In this document: positions 39,601 through 51,827 of the stretch, piece after piece | How positions within the stretch are numbered: the first letter of the stretch is position 1 | How the letters are laid out: each line of letters opens with the position of its first letter | Assembly (NCBI GenBank): GCA_003254925.1 | Contig: QANZ01022093.1 | Span: 1-64,000 of the forward strand | Source: Chamaecrista fasciculata | Lineage: Eukaryota; Streptophyta; Magnoliopsida; Fabales; Fabaceae | Length of the DNA: 64,000 bases | Direction: 5' to 3' | The notes under the pieces: generated by a model | Seen by the model: the letters and a program-made list of their open reading frames with translations, nothing else | Database searches by the model: none | Told to the model about the DNA's origin: nothing | Translations under genes and position numbers: made by a program

Positions 39601-41235
39601 AGAGCTATCCCTGGTGATACTCCAGTCGTTCAGCTTCCATCCACGGTTGTTCCTTCCACGTCAACATCAGACAATGCATCTACTCTTGCATCCCTTCGCA
39701 TAGTAAGATAATGCATCTACTATCAATGGTCACAAACTCACCATCTTTTAAGTGACTTATTTTGTGATAGAGGCAATTTTCAGCATTCTGTTAATTTCTC
39801 TTGTAAACATAGTCTGACAGTGAACAATTTCAGCTTCGTGTGTATCTAAGAACATATGGACTTGATCAAATGGTGCAAGCTGCAAGTTCATCTGCTGGAC
39901 TACGGACTATCAAACGGGTGGAGCAAACATTGCAAGAACTTGGGGTTTGTTTACTCTCCCTAACCTCATATATCTGTTTAATCTCTTGTGCAGTCACGTT
40001 CTTGTATAGAGCACTGATCAAATTGACATCAATAGGCTTCCTTTTTGTCTTTCTGCTATCTACTTTTCATCTCCTTCTTTGCCACAAACTCCTCGCATTG
40101 TATTCTTTATAATTTTCAATTCTTTATCTACATTTGTTTTGTATTCATTTTGTCACTAGTTGGTCAGATTTGTTGTTTTGGGAGGGGTATAATACGCATT
40201 GTAAGAGACCATAAGACTGATTAAGTAGTTGCTAGTGAAGAGCAGAAGATCCTGGTTTACTTCCTTACACATTGTCTTGTCTGTGACTTAGGTTAATTTA
40301 AAACCGAGGGTTCCGACCAAAGCTGTCTGTGCAGAGCATCTTGAACTGAGAAAAGAAATATTAACTCTGCTGAATCTTCAGAAACAGGTATTTATGATAA
40401 GTGTGATTTGTTTGCCACTTTTGATTGATTGCTTTGTTATTAATTATTAGACACGTGGAGTTAGAAAGAAAACAAATTGGAATGCTGTTAAAGTTGAAAA
40501 TTCCTCTTCAATTAAAGTTTTAATTAGCAATGTCAGCAATGGCTTACTTTCTCTTATTAATGAAGTAATTATCAGTTTCTTTCATTTATTTACTTGGGAG
40601 CTCTGTGTTTCAGCTACAGAATAAGGAGGCGGAAGGGTCCGCTTTGCGAGATGGTTCATACACCGAAACACCTGGCACACCAAAGGTTAGGAAACTTTTA
40701 TTTTTAAAAAAAGTAATTTTATTTGGGTTACTTTTCCTCATTATTGGTTTTATGGTCCAACCGTCTCCAAGCACATTATTCTAGTTTTCAAATCTAGAGT
40801 TTGTGATTCTCAAAATACTGACAGCATTTATGTTATGTTGGGGACCAGGATAGGACATTTGTTGCAGACTCGATGAGTTTTGGAGGTAGTATAAATTCTG
40901 CAGCCACCTGCTGCCTTGTTTTCTCTAACTGATAAGGGCTTTACTTTAGTATAAAACTGTTGAAGTTATGTTTGTGACTGTGATTTCAGGGGAAAGGGTT
41001 GGCAAAAGGGACCAGAAACGCAAGGTGCATACTGCATAGTCTTCTTTTTATTATTTTATAAATCTCATTCAGATTTGCTTCATTTTCTTTTTCAATCTCA
41101 ATCCCTTTGCAGTATGGTTGTAATTTTTGCAACTGTTTTTAATTTTTTATATAGGCACCTGGACGGACATCAGAAGCTCCATCATCACCAGCTCAGTCTA
41201 AAAGACCTAGAAAGATGAAGGCCTCAGATCTATAG
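36638..41235 (+). CDS. SWC4: SWC4/DMAP1, subunit of SWR1 and NuA4 chromatin complexes
   Basis: Nuclear scaffold subunit shared by the H2A.Z-depositing SWR1 complex and NuA4 acetyltransferase. Sixteen exons: 36638-36748, 36825-36911, 37464-37529, 37613-37672, 37803-37859, 38661-38790, 38960-39027, 39186-39278, 39349-39396, 39544-39702, 39834-39944, 40292-40387, 40614-40685, 40849-40885, 40990-41024, 41155-41235; 436 residues in frame. Visible: [11 protein letters not shown] start, [45 protein letters not shown], the SANT/Myb-like domain ([20 protein letters not shown] to RYYSVSRAIL), a coiled region [20 protein letters not shown], the conserved [18 protein letters not shown] block, and a basic tail [11 protein letters not shown]. 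An 18-base open stretch between exons 2 and 3 (37361) looks exon-like but would break the frame. It is the equivalent of At2g47210. Confidence 0.95.
36960..37001. repeat. Poly-T tract with unresolved base in SWC4 intron 2
   Basis: About 41 T residues interrupted by one N at 36986. Length is unlikely to be exact in the assembly. Confidence 0.9.
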
Positions 41236-42268
41236 TCCATCAGTAAGGACTTAATTTTTATTCTTAAAGGGTATTTGGGAGTACGAAGTAATTGTCATTC
41301 ATTTATCAGTCTGATTCTTATTTGATTTCTTGACAATAAAGGCATATAGCTCTTTCATCCATTTGATCTTGGTATGAAGCCACATAGGAAAGCATGATAT
41401 TGCATCGTATTTTTGCTGAGTTTTCCTTTTCGTGTTCAATATCAGGTGTTCTGAGAGAATTGTATTGAGTTGTAGAATTCGTACGGGAATGCGGATGAGG
41501 TGGAAAGCACTAGTGAACCCATACACTGAAGTTCCATATTTTGCTTCAGCCTCCAGTTAGTACTAATTGCTGCCAGTCTTAATATGTATTGGAAAGCGGA
41601 ATATTACAAATGAGAGGGACTAACATCGCCTAACCTGTGTATTAATATTTCAACACTGCACCCCTGGAGCTCAACTAATTTTATTTTTGTTGTGGGTTCT
41701 AAAGCTTTTTACTGTTGTTAGATGCTACTGACCAAACAAGCTCATCATGAGGAGTTTTTATGTAAATAAGTTAAGTTTACAAATGCGAATTATTTGAGCA
41801 AATAGTGTATTTTGAAACAAGTGTTTGAGCCCAATACCCTTTTCTGTATCTTCTTGATTATATGGACCTCACTCTTCGAGAAGTCAGAACTACTAATTGG
41901 AAGTTCCATGTGGGCTAGACTCGGAAGTGGACTCGGGAGCAAATGTTCCTCTATGGTGAGAAATACTCCGATTTTTCGGTGACTAATAGATTATACTAAT
42001 GTTTCTCAAGTGATTGAATGTTTACGACTTTACGTCTTTGCAAAACCAGATATGAAAAGCCATACTGTTTTTTATATTAAACGACAACAACCACATCTTT
42101 AATTATTTATTTAGTTTTTATCGTCCAACCTACTTGTGGTCAGAATTGAACATTAAGCACAACCAAAAAGAATGAAAAATTAGCTTGTAGATGTCTTCTC
42201 CGTTCGCCCTCTGCCCCCTACTGTAAGAATCGCATAAGAATCATAATTTCCAGCCCTGAATAGTAATT
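41236..42268. other. SWC4 3' UTR and INSIG-like promoter
   Basis: The SWC4 3' UTR probably extends to about 41550. The remainder has no recognised gene. Confidence 0.5.
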
Positions 42269-43458
42269 ATGCAATCCCTGTTTGCTTCAGCCTTATCCTT
42301 TGGTCACAGCCATCATCTCCAGAAAATACCCAGTCCTAGATGTCATCCGCTTAAGCCTCACTGTTCTCAGAGACAGCAATCCTCAACAAACCTTTCCACT
42401 TCAACTTCATGGCCTTCTGTCTCACTTTCACTTTTTGGTACAGGCTTCTTCCTCGGCCCCCTTCTCGACGGACTCCATTCTAGAGTCAATCTCCAAGTCT
42501 ACAATTCTTGGTCTCTTGACATAGGTCCCCTCCACACTAACATCTGGGTGGGTTCTTCATTTCCTTCCTACTATTATTCTACATTTTTCTCTTCTCTTCT
42601 TCTACCCTCTTTCTTATAATGTCTTCTCTCCAAATTCATCTTTACTTCAAACTAGGTTCCTTTCTTGCTGGGCACTTTCTACTCTGTGTTTGGCTTGCTC
42701 CTGCTCTATCTCGATCAAAGGGTCTTCATTAACGTTCAACCCTCAAGTTTGCCCAAAACTACTGCCTCACTCGTGTGAGAATAACGTTACATTTTCTATT
42801 TAATCGGAGAAAATGCTATTGCTATTTGCAGAGATTTTTCAGAGCTCATCAATGTTGATGTTCTTTATGTGTGATAGATTACTGGCGTTATTTATTGAAT
42901 TGAGTGCTGAAATGTACAAAGCCGGGATAGCAGACAACGTTGAGGCTTACATACTGTTTGCCGGAGCAGAGTTTATATGGTTTTTGTTGGACAGGACATG
43001 GACTGGTTTTGCTCTAGCATGCATTGTAGGTCTTGCTTGCCCACTCGCTGAGATTCCCTTGATGAAGTAAACCTTTTTATTCCTTCCCATTTCATCCTGT
43101 GATCCATTGCAACCTATTGGCTCAAAGAGATCACATTGACGTCTTTCCTTTGCTTCTTTCAGGTTTTTCAATCTTTGGTACTACCCACAAGCCAATATCG
43201 AAATCCTTGGCCAGGTATATACTTTTCCTACTTCTGCTAACCTATCTCATTGATTTTCTTTCATGTTTTGATGATAGCGTATAGTTTTCCTCTTATCAAT
43301 TTATCATTTTTAAGTCCTAAAGGAGACTTTATAAATCTTACTTGATGCAGGGTTTAATTACATGGACGACCACTTGCTACTTCGTGTATACGCCTTTCTT
43401 AATCAATTTATCGCGATGGTTCAGAACAGTTTATACTTCCAAAAACAAATCTTCCTAG
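42269..43458 (+). CDS. INSIG-like multi-pass membrane protein
   Basis: Exons: 42269-42547, 42656-42774, 42878-43066, 43163-43214, 43351-43458; 248 residues in frame. The N-terminal 45 residues are Ser/His/Pro-rich and could be a plastid transit peptide. Then follow [20 protein letters not shown], a hydrophobic segment after [53 protein letters not shown] and a last membrane segment near [13 protein letters not shown]. The LLDGLHSR and DRTWTGF motifs and the order of membrane segments resemble INSIG, the ER protein that in animals retains SCAP and controls sterol regulation. Plants have such genes, but their role is not known to me. About five membrane segments are visible. It runs convergently with the NFU gene. 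Confidence 0.75.
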
Positions 43459-43991
43459 AAATTTGATGTTCAACTCTATTGTTTCGTTGACTGTGATCAA
43501 ATCATCAAATTATTCGGGGCAGCCAAATTGCACCACTAAAGCGGCAACTGAAGTGACAGAGAGCAACGAGAATGATTGAAAGTCTGGCAAATTCACTCTC
43601 ATAGAAGTGATATATATTGTATAATGGATGTTACAGGCTAAGGATAGGAACAGACAGATAAAATTTAAAACACTAGACAAACACTGTCAATAAATTAAGT
43701 CGACAGTATATTTGTAAAACAGCACCGGCCTTAAATATTATCCATTTAGAAAGCATTCTCAATACCATGATTTGCTTATAGTGGCAACGTTCTTGAATTT
43801 TCAATACTCTGTCATCAGCTGAATCAGCAAGCGTGAAGTATCTTTACTCTTTAGCCATGATGATGATGCTCTCATCCCACCACGTTTAATTCATTTGGTG
43901 AAGTGCACATAGTAGCAACAACATATACCGTCTTCAGTTCTTCAGTGTCACAAAGTGACCTCCCAAAAAAAGTGGAAAAGAAGGAGACACC

Positions 43992-45090
43992 CTAGCTGGA
44001 GAACACAACATTCACAATATCTGGAAACTTCTCCTTGATGGCTGCTTTGATGCCAGATCCAATGGAGTCAGGCCCCACATACTTGACATGGCAATCCCCT
44101 GCTTCAACAGATAATACTTCTACACTGCCTCCATAATTCTTAATGGCCGGCCTCAAGATATCAAGATGGTTATTTACAGCCTAAAATTGTAAAACGCATC
44201 ATAACCATCATCAAGATCGTTTCAATAACTTAACTCATAATTAGGAACCCATGAGTCATGAGAGGAGAAAGGAGAAAATTACCTCAACAGTTGTCTCCCT
44301 TTTATCTTCATCATATATTTGCCGTATATCCTTCACTGCATCTCCAAACTTTTCCTTAAGTACACGCTCAATCCCCATCTTCATCGTTGTCGTTGAGCTT
44401 GGACAACTTTCACAGGCTCCTGTTCAACATTATAGATGTAGCAGCCAAAACCTCAAAATATATCACTTGTGCATCAAAAACAGTAATTGCGTGATTGGTT
44501 TGGTTTGTTTTCGCTAAGTAATCATATTTCCTCTAATTCAATTCTCCTAAACGAAATGAGTAAGATAAAATCGGATGCAATCCCTAAAATTAAGACATCC
44601 AAAATTTCCATGTATTGTTTTCTCTTCATACAGAAAGTAGACGTCAAAAATTCAGTAGTCATGAAACCCATACCAAAACTTCTTTTTCTATTGAAACAAG
44701 TAGAAAACCTCATCATCGATTCCATTCTGATATATAAATGAAAAAAAAAAAAAGAGGAAAAATGAAAGTTGGAGAGAAAGAAGCGAAGAAGGGACCTTGA
44801 AGCCGGAGAGATATAACGCCGTCTTGGACGGAGACAACGTCGACGTTGCCACCGTCAGCAATGAGGTAAGGTCGAACATCCTCGAGAACAAGGTCGACAT
44901 TAGAAAGAGTGAGATCGAATTTCTGTGCAGAGTACAATCCAGGGGAAGAGGATGATTGGTTGGACACCGACGGAATTGTGGTTTTGCGACGGAAGATTCT
45001 GATTCGGTTGGGGAAAACGATTAGAGGGTATCGCCGGGATTGAATTCCGATTAAAGAACTTGTTGCGATTTTGGGAAAACTTGCGGCCAT
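43992..45090 (-). CDS. NFU: Chloroplast NifU-like Fe-S scaffold protein
   Basis: Carries [4Fe-4S] clusters to plastid targets such as photosystem I. Exons (minus): 45090-44796, 44419-44283, 44180-43992; 206 residues. An alternative upstream Met is at 45102. The N-terminal 55 residues are Ser/Arg-rich without acidic residues, a plastid transit peptide. The first NifU domain runs VDLVLEDVRPYLIADGGNVD to the cluster-binding CXXC in GACESCPSSTTTMKMGIERV. The second, degenerate domain (LDILRPAIKNYGGSVEVLSV, then IKAAIKEKFPDIVNV) lacks the cysteines, the arrangement of plant NFU1-3. Which of the three it is cannot be told by eye. Confidence 0.95.
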
Positions 45091-45187
45091 AAGAGTCGTC
45101 ATCGTGGAAGCCACAGAATTCAGAAGTGGTAGACTGGTACAGTAGTACACAATTAAACAGTATTATTATAATAAATAAATAAATAAA

Positions 45188-46056
45188 GGCAAAAACAATT
45201 TTTAATTCCAAATTTTATACTTATTATCAATTTTGTTTCTAATTTTTTTTTGTCAATTTTATCCTTAATGTTTTACATTTTGATCAATTTTATAATTTTA
45301 TCTTTTGTTCTTAATTTAGCCAAATATTAAAGACACATTTTATGTGCCTGATGACATGTAATGTATAATTAATAGAAAAAAAAATTCAAATCCTAACTCC
45401 GATCGGGGTTAGTCTATAATGCAAAGTTTGATTTTTGACATGGGATGCAATGAGTTATGAGCCAATAATATAATGACATGTGGAAAAGTTGGTTATGATG
45501 TGACTTCATACACAGTTTTGACTGGTTGAAAAAATTATTATTATTTTATTATTTTTCAGCATTAAATTATATCAATGGCTATAATTATGCCACATCAGCA
45601 ATTGCATCTCATGTCAAGAATCAAACTTTGCATCTTAAATTAACCCTAGTCTAAGATGCAAAACTTGATTCTTGACATGAGATGCAATTGCTGATATGAC
45701 ATAATTATAACCATTGATGTAATTCAATGTTGAACAAATAATAAAAGAATAATAATTTTTTAACCAATCAAAACTGTGTATGGAGTCACATCATGAGTTA
45801 CATACAACTAACTCTTCCACGTGTCATTATCTTATTGGCTTATGACCCATTGCATCCCATGTCAAGAATCAAACTTTGCATCATAGACTAACCTGAAGAT
45901 TGGGAAATATGATAAAATATGTCATTAATTTATTGAAAGAAATTGGTTTAAGGACAAAATTGACCAAAATGTATTGGGGACAAAATTGACCTTAAAAGAA
46001 TGAGGACAAAATTGACAGCTGGTGTAAACTTTAGAGACCAAAATAATACTTTTGCC
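45188..46056. mobile_element. MITE family D (Mutator-like) with nested insert
   Basis: 869 bp including a nested element. Left end GGCAAAAACAATTTTTAATT, right end (reversed) GGCAAAAGTATTATTTTGGT. Perfect 9-bp direct repeats ATAAATAAA at 45179-45187 and 46057-46065, though in low-complexity DNA. Arms carry repeated GTCAATTTTGTCC motifs. It lies about 100 bases upstream of the NFU start codon, so inside the NFU promoter region. Confidence 0.75.
45407..45893. mobile_element. Dimeric palindromic MITE nested in family D
   Basis: 487 bp starting GGTTAGTCTATAATGCAAAG and ending with its inverse. Each half (about 243 bases) is itself bounded by GCAAAGTTTGATTYTTGACA and its complement, so four copies of the terminus occur. 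It looks like two copies joined head to head. I found no target duplication. Confidence 0.75.
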
Positions 46057-46065
46057 ATAAATAAA

Positions 46066-46960
46066 TAAAGAGAAAAATCATATTAATCCTTAAAATTTGT
46101 TATTATTTGTAATTTCATTTTTATATTCAAATTTTATTTTTAATTTGATGATTTAATTAAATGAAAATGATATTATATTAATTAAATAATAGACACCATT
46201 AAATAAAACGAACACCAAAGGCACAACCATAACGAATTAATCTGGTCATTGTCATATCTTTTGATTTCCATACTTATCCTCCGGACCCTACATTGGTAGG
46301 TATTGTTGTGTAATTTGCACCGCTATATGTCCTTCTCTGGTAGTTGCGCTACGTACTTACATTTCGTTATTGGTTTCTATTCACATAATTAATTAATTAA
46401 TTAAACAACTCCGTTGAGCTACCAACGTTTTTCATATCAACGGATTATTGACTTAGGGAACATGCATCCACCTAAAGGCTAGCTTATTAGTTATTAATAT
46501 CGTAAATTATATATATACACTTGATGGGAAATTAAAATACAAGAGAGTAAGGTTCAAGGTTGTGTGTATTTCTGGAAAAGTTAAGTTTAAACTTTAAACG
46601 ATCGATGGTAAGCTAAGTTATTAATTGAGGACTAATTATGGAGGTAAGGTGGTGCCACTGTATTGATCAGTCAGTCTTAATTATTTGGTGAATCATAAAG
46701 AAATAAAGGGGAAAATAAAAGTAGATGGGATAGGTTTTGAAATGTATGTTCATGTTTGTCTATTAGTTTGTTAAAGTGGGAAAGAAAGAAACGTCTCATT
46801 ATTAGGGAAACTTACCCAAGATGAGGGAGGCCATGAAGATGAAGGGATGAATGTAATGAAATGAATGAAGAACATAAAAAAGGAAAAACAAGAGGTTGCA
46901 TCACCACCGGTTTCAACTTTCAACTACCTCATTTACTTACTATCTTTATGCCCATCATAC
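46066..46960. other. LACS1 upstream region
   Basis: AT-rich intergenic DNA with no gene recognised. Part of the LACS1 promoter. Confidence 0.5.
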
Positions 46961-46967
46961 TTGGTCC

Positions 46968-46975
46968 TATAAATA
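46968..46975 (+). promoter_or_regulatory. TATA box of LACS1
   Basis: TATAAATA about 95 bases before the end of the leader exon. The leader exon ends at 47062 (CAG|GTACGA) and a leader intron runs to the AG at 47722-47723, 18 bases before the start codon. Confidence 0.6.
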
Positions 46976-47445
46976 TTAAAATTTCAGAATCTTTTCATTA
47001 TTGCATTGCGTTGCATGTACTGTTGCTTCCTCCAAATCCCTCTGTGCAGAGTTACGTGTCAGGTACGACTCATACCCAGAATATTTCATTTCTTCCTTTC
47101 TATGTGTTATTAGTTGGAGATCATTCTGATGCTTAGTTTCGGTGAATCAACCTTTTAGTTTGTCACTTATGGTTCTCACTTCTCAGATATCAGTATTACC
47201 TGAGAATCACGTTACTTACTTGCTTTCAACTAATTTGCTGACCCTTGTTTTTAAGATTGTTTGTTGTACTTGTACATAACTATATGTCTTTGATAATTAT
47301 TAATTAATAATAGCTTCCGCCCCACTTGTTCAACTTGCTAATTTCACTCCTAGCTTTGGTTTTCTGTGGGCTTTTCTCTTATATTCGAGTACTCTTGCAG
47401 TCTCAAATTCTATCTTTTAAGATATACAGTTGACTTGTAATTAAT

Positions 47446-47490
47446 GGGGGGGGGGGGGGGGGGGGGGTNNNNNNNNNNNNNNGGGGGGGG
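47446..47490. repeat. Poly-G tract with gap in the LACS1 leader intron
   Basis: Twenty-two G residues, one T, a 14-base unknown run (47469-47482) and eight more G residues. The true length is not known. Confidence 0.9.
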
Positions 47491-47741
47491 TGGTTCTATC
47501 CTTTATAGTTTATACAATAAGTGTAAAACTATTTGCAATAATGAGACAGCCATGCCCATTGGTCTGTTCACACTGGATAAGCTTTGAGATTTTTTATTCA
47601 ATTTCTTAACCACTACACTAAGCCAGAATCTTAGAAAGATATAAGTGCTCTAGAAATAGCTTTTTATAAAAAGGACTTATATAATTGGCCATTCATCATT
47701 CACCGTGTTTATTTCTTGTTCAGGCTTCGTAGGGAAGAACA

Positions 47742-50700
47742 ATGAAGAGTTTTCAAGCTAAGGTCGAGGAAGGAAGGGAAGGTGAAAATGGCAAGCCATC
47801 CGTTGGTCCAGTATACCGTAATCTCCTATCCCAAAACAAATTTCCTCCAATGGATCCTGATTTAAGTACTACTTGGGATATTTTCAGGTAACTTCGTTGA
47901 CTAAAAAGAACGTGTCTATGTAGAGTGTTCTGTTTTTATGTCATATTTGGAGAGTGAGAGAAGTTATGTATGTGCCTTCAATAATTAAGTAGTTCTTTGA
48001 TGAATGCAGTATTTCTGTGAAAAAATATCCTGAAAACCGAATGCTGGGATGGCGTAAATTTGTTGATGGCAAGGTATTTATTTTAAGGAAATGCATTTTC
48101 TTATTCCTATTATGCCAAGAATTATAGTATATAGTAATTGAATTTGACTTGATTTGATTTGTTTACAGGTAGGGCCATATGTGTGGAAAACATATAAGGA
48201 AGTTTATGATGAAGTTCTGCAGATTGGTTCTGCTTTGCGAGAGTTAGGGGCTGAACCTGTATGAACTTGCATGACATAAATCTTATCATGTCTAGCTACA
48301 ATACATTAGTATTTATTCTATTCTATTCTAACATTATCTTCTGTGGTTAGGGCTCTTCTGTTGGAGTTTATGGATCTAATTGCCCCCAGTGGATTGTGGC
48401 AATGGAGGTTTGACTCTCCCTTAACCACTCTATTCAAAATTTTGCAAATTTTCCCTTTATGATGCTATCATGAACATGTATGCAGGCTTGTTCTGCTTAT
48501 AGTTTGGTTTGTGTGCCTCTCTATGACACTCTTGGTAAGCTTCTTCTAAATGAACCTCCTTTCTATCCTTAAATTGACATTTTATTGGTTTCAAACAATA
48601 TAAACATCAACTGCAGGGCCTGGTGCTGTAAATTTTATCATAGATCATGCGGAAGTAGATTTTGTTTTTGTTCAAGATAAGAAGGTGAAAGAGGTAAGAA
48701 TCATTGTCTCTGAGATATACCACCTTGTGGTGCACATGAATTCTTATTTGATAGTCAACCAGAAGTTTTAACTGTATGCCTATTCTTGTTCGTAGCTTTT
48801 GAACCATGAATGTAAATCTGCTCAGCGTCTGAAAGGTAAAATTAGTTATTTCAATATTTCTCTGCTACGGCTAAAACAGCGCATTTACGGTAGTTTGGTT
48901 GAGGTACAGCAATGGTATGCTTCACTTCATTAACAAAAGAAGAGAAAGATAAGGCAGCTTCCATTGGAATCAAACCATATTCGTGGGAGGAGTTCTTGCA
49001 CATGGTTAGTCTTCAAGGAATTTGTCAATATTATATATGTCACTATGTATTTTGGGAATTGAGTTAAGCAGTCACTTAATATGGAATAATTAAACCATGG
49101 AGAACTTACAGCTGTTCTGTTTAGTATCTTTATTCTGGTTCATCTAAACGTCTTTTATGTCATACAGGGAAAGGAAAATCCATCCAGCGTTATAGAACCT
49201 CAGGTCCATAGTGTCTGCACAATAATGTATACGAGTGGGACTAGTGGAGATCCCAAGGGTGTTGTTTTAACACATGAAAACATAACAGCAAATGTAAGAG
49301 GAATGGATGTTTTCATGGATCAATTTGAAGATAAGGTAAGATGCCAACATAGATTTCTTATACCTGAAGTTTTCTCTAGTGAGCTTGTTGAATCCTGATC
49401 CCTCTGCATGTCTCAACTTATCAGTCACTTTCTGCAGTAAATTTATCTTTAAAACATCAAAATTCTTAGACCCTTTTCTCTAGTTTTTCTCATTGCTATA
49501 TTGTACTTTGGTAGATGACGGTTGATGATGTGTATTTATCCTTCCTCCCATTGGCTCATATCCTTGATCGCACGATTGAGGAGTACTTTTTCCGTAAAGG
49601 TGCATCTGTCGGCTACTACCATGGGGTATGTGCTATTGGGAATCGTTTGTTACCTATATTAAATATTGAATTGTTTTAATATGACTTGAAACACCAGTAA
49701 GATCGATCATGGATGGTAACAAAAGATAGCGACAACTAGTCCTGTTATTGTTGAGAGTAATAAAATAAGCTTCTTTTCATGATATATACATGTGTGGTAA
49801 ATAAATAAGAGTAATGCAGGATCTGAATGCACTAAGAGATGATTTGATGGAGTTAAAGCCAACACTATTTGCTGGGGTCCCACGAGTTTTTGAGAAAGTC
49901 CATGAAGGCAAGATTATTAATATCATGAGAAAATCTACCGTTTCTTGTTTCAGTTCAACAAAACTTAGTCAAGCTCATCTTTGTTTCAGGTATCAAGAAA
50001 GCAGTTGAAGAACTCAATCCAGTGAGGAGAAGAGTTTTTGGCATGCTTTACAATCAGTGAGTTGGTGGATTAAAAATATGAGACTTGTCCACACGTTGGA
50101 TTATTCATAGTTTTTGTGCTGATATTATTTTGCTTACTTACATTTATATCATGCAGCAAACTATCTTGGATGAACAAAGGATATAAGCACAGAAATGCAT
50201 CTCCTTTAGCAGATCTATTAGCCTTCCGGAAGGTTTTATACTGCTATAATATCTCTATTCTAGACCAAATGATCTAATGAGAATCACCATTCAATTAAAT
50301 TGTCATAGTGTTGTCAATGTCCCCTAGTAATGCCATGAATTTTTTCTTTTTGGTCCTTGCCAATTTTGTAACATTTGAGTTTTAACCATTTTGGTTAGGT
50401 CAAAGCTCGTCTCGGCGGGCGTGTACGACTAATAATATCAGGAGGTGCACCCTTGAGCTCAGAGGTGGAAGAATTCCTGCGTGTTACTTCTTGTGCCTTT
50501 GTATGCCAAGGCTATGGTAAATAACTACTTTTATTATTCCTCTTATACTGCTTACAATAAACATAATTGATTCTTCAATTTTCTATTATACCATGACCTG
50601 TTCACTGTTATGAACCACAAAACTATTAGTAGTTTAGTACTCATAGTTCAAGTTTACAAATTATAGTGGAAAGTAACATCAGTTATTTAGGCCATGTTCA

Positions 50701-51827
50701 TCCCAAATGGAATAATGAGAATGGTTAATAATTCAGGCTTGACTGAAACTTGTGGGTCAACTACTCTTTGCTATCCTGATGAGATGTGCATGATGGGCAC
50801 TGTTGGTGCTGTATCTGTGTACAATGAAGTGAGGCTAGAGGAGGTTCCAGAAATGGGTTACAATCCTCTTGGGAATCCTTCATGTGGTGAAATATGTGTG
50901 AGAGGGAAATCTGTTTTCACAGGTTACCATAAAAATCCTGAGTTAACCAGAGAAGTCTTCAAAGATGGCTGGTTTCACACAGGTTGAAAAACTTGAACTT
51001 ACTCAGCCTCTCATTGCATTTTCTCCAACTGGATTTGTGTTCATTTTTATGTAATCTGCAGGGGACATAGGAGAAATGCTTCCCAATGGTGTTATTAAGG
51101 TTATTGACAGGAAAAAGAATCTGATCAAACTCTCTCAAGGGGAGTATATAGCACTTGAGCATTTGGAAAATGTTTATGGAATCACTCCTATTGTTGAAGA
51201 TGTAAGCATGCATCTTCATGAGTTCATCACTGTTTTCAGTCCTTAGGCTCTTGATAAGTCTATGATTATCTTCTTTTTTCTTTTTTCTACCGTAAGATCT
51301 GGGTTTACGGAAACAGCTTCAAGTCGGTTCTGGTTGCAGTAGTGGTTCCAAATGAAGAAACTACAAAGAAGTGGGCATATTCAAATGGTCATGAGGCTCC
51401 TTTCTCTGAAATCTGTGGTCTTGATCAATTCAAGAAATATGTGCTATCTGAGCTCAAGTCTACTGCTGAAAGAAACAAGGTAACATTTTCTGTTAGTGAA
51501 AATCTGCACTATTATAACAAGTTTGTCATCTTTTCTGTTTTGATGGAGTAGCTGAAGGGATTTGAACACATCAAAGGAGTAATATTAGAGCCTCGTCAAT
51601 TTGACATGGAAAGAGACTTGGTGACTGCAACATTGAAGAAAAAAAGGAACAATATGCTTAAATATTATCAGGTGAACTAAGTTCTTTTTTCTCTTTCACA
51701 ATCTTACTGCAATGTGTTCTAGAGAGTGCTGATGAATTGTTGTCAAATGCAACAGGTGGAAATAGATGAACTGTATCGAAGTCTGACAGGAGAAGCAAAT
51801 GGAATGAAGAACCACTTCAAGATATAA
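47742..51827 (+). CDS. LACS1: Long-chain acyl-CoA synthetase, LACS1 type
   Basis: Activates long and very-long-chain fatty acids to acyl-CoA in the ER for wax and cutin. Nineteen exons join to 668 residues: 47742-47887, 48010-48073, 48169-48258, 48351-48407, 48486-48534, 48617-48693, 48796-48835, 48910-49004, 49168-49335, 49515-49625, 49820-49907, 49990-50056, 50157-50232, 50399-50516, 50737-50982, 51062-51201, 51297-51479, 51552-51671, 51756-51827. Visible: KPSVGPVYRNLLS, YTSGTSGDPKGVVLTH (ATP/AMP P-loop), LSFLPLAHILDR, LIISGGAPLSSEVEEFLRV, GYGLTET, DGWFHTGDIGE, the hinge IDRKKNLIKLSQGEY, and the catalytic-Lys region TATLKKKRNNMLKYYQ. Intron 11 begins with GC (49908), not GT. It matches what I remember of LACS1 (At2g47240) from its MKSF...KVEEG start onward and lies in the same order. 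No N- or C-terminal peroxisome or plastid signal is seen. Confidence 0.94.
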
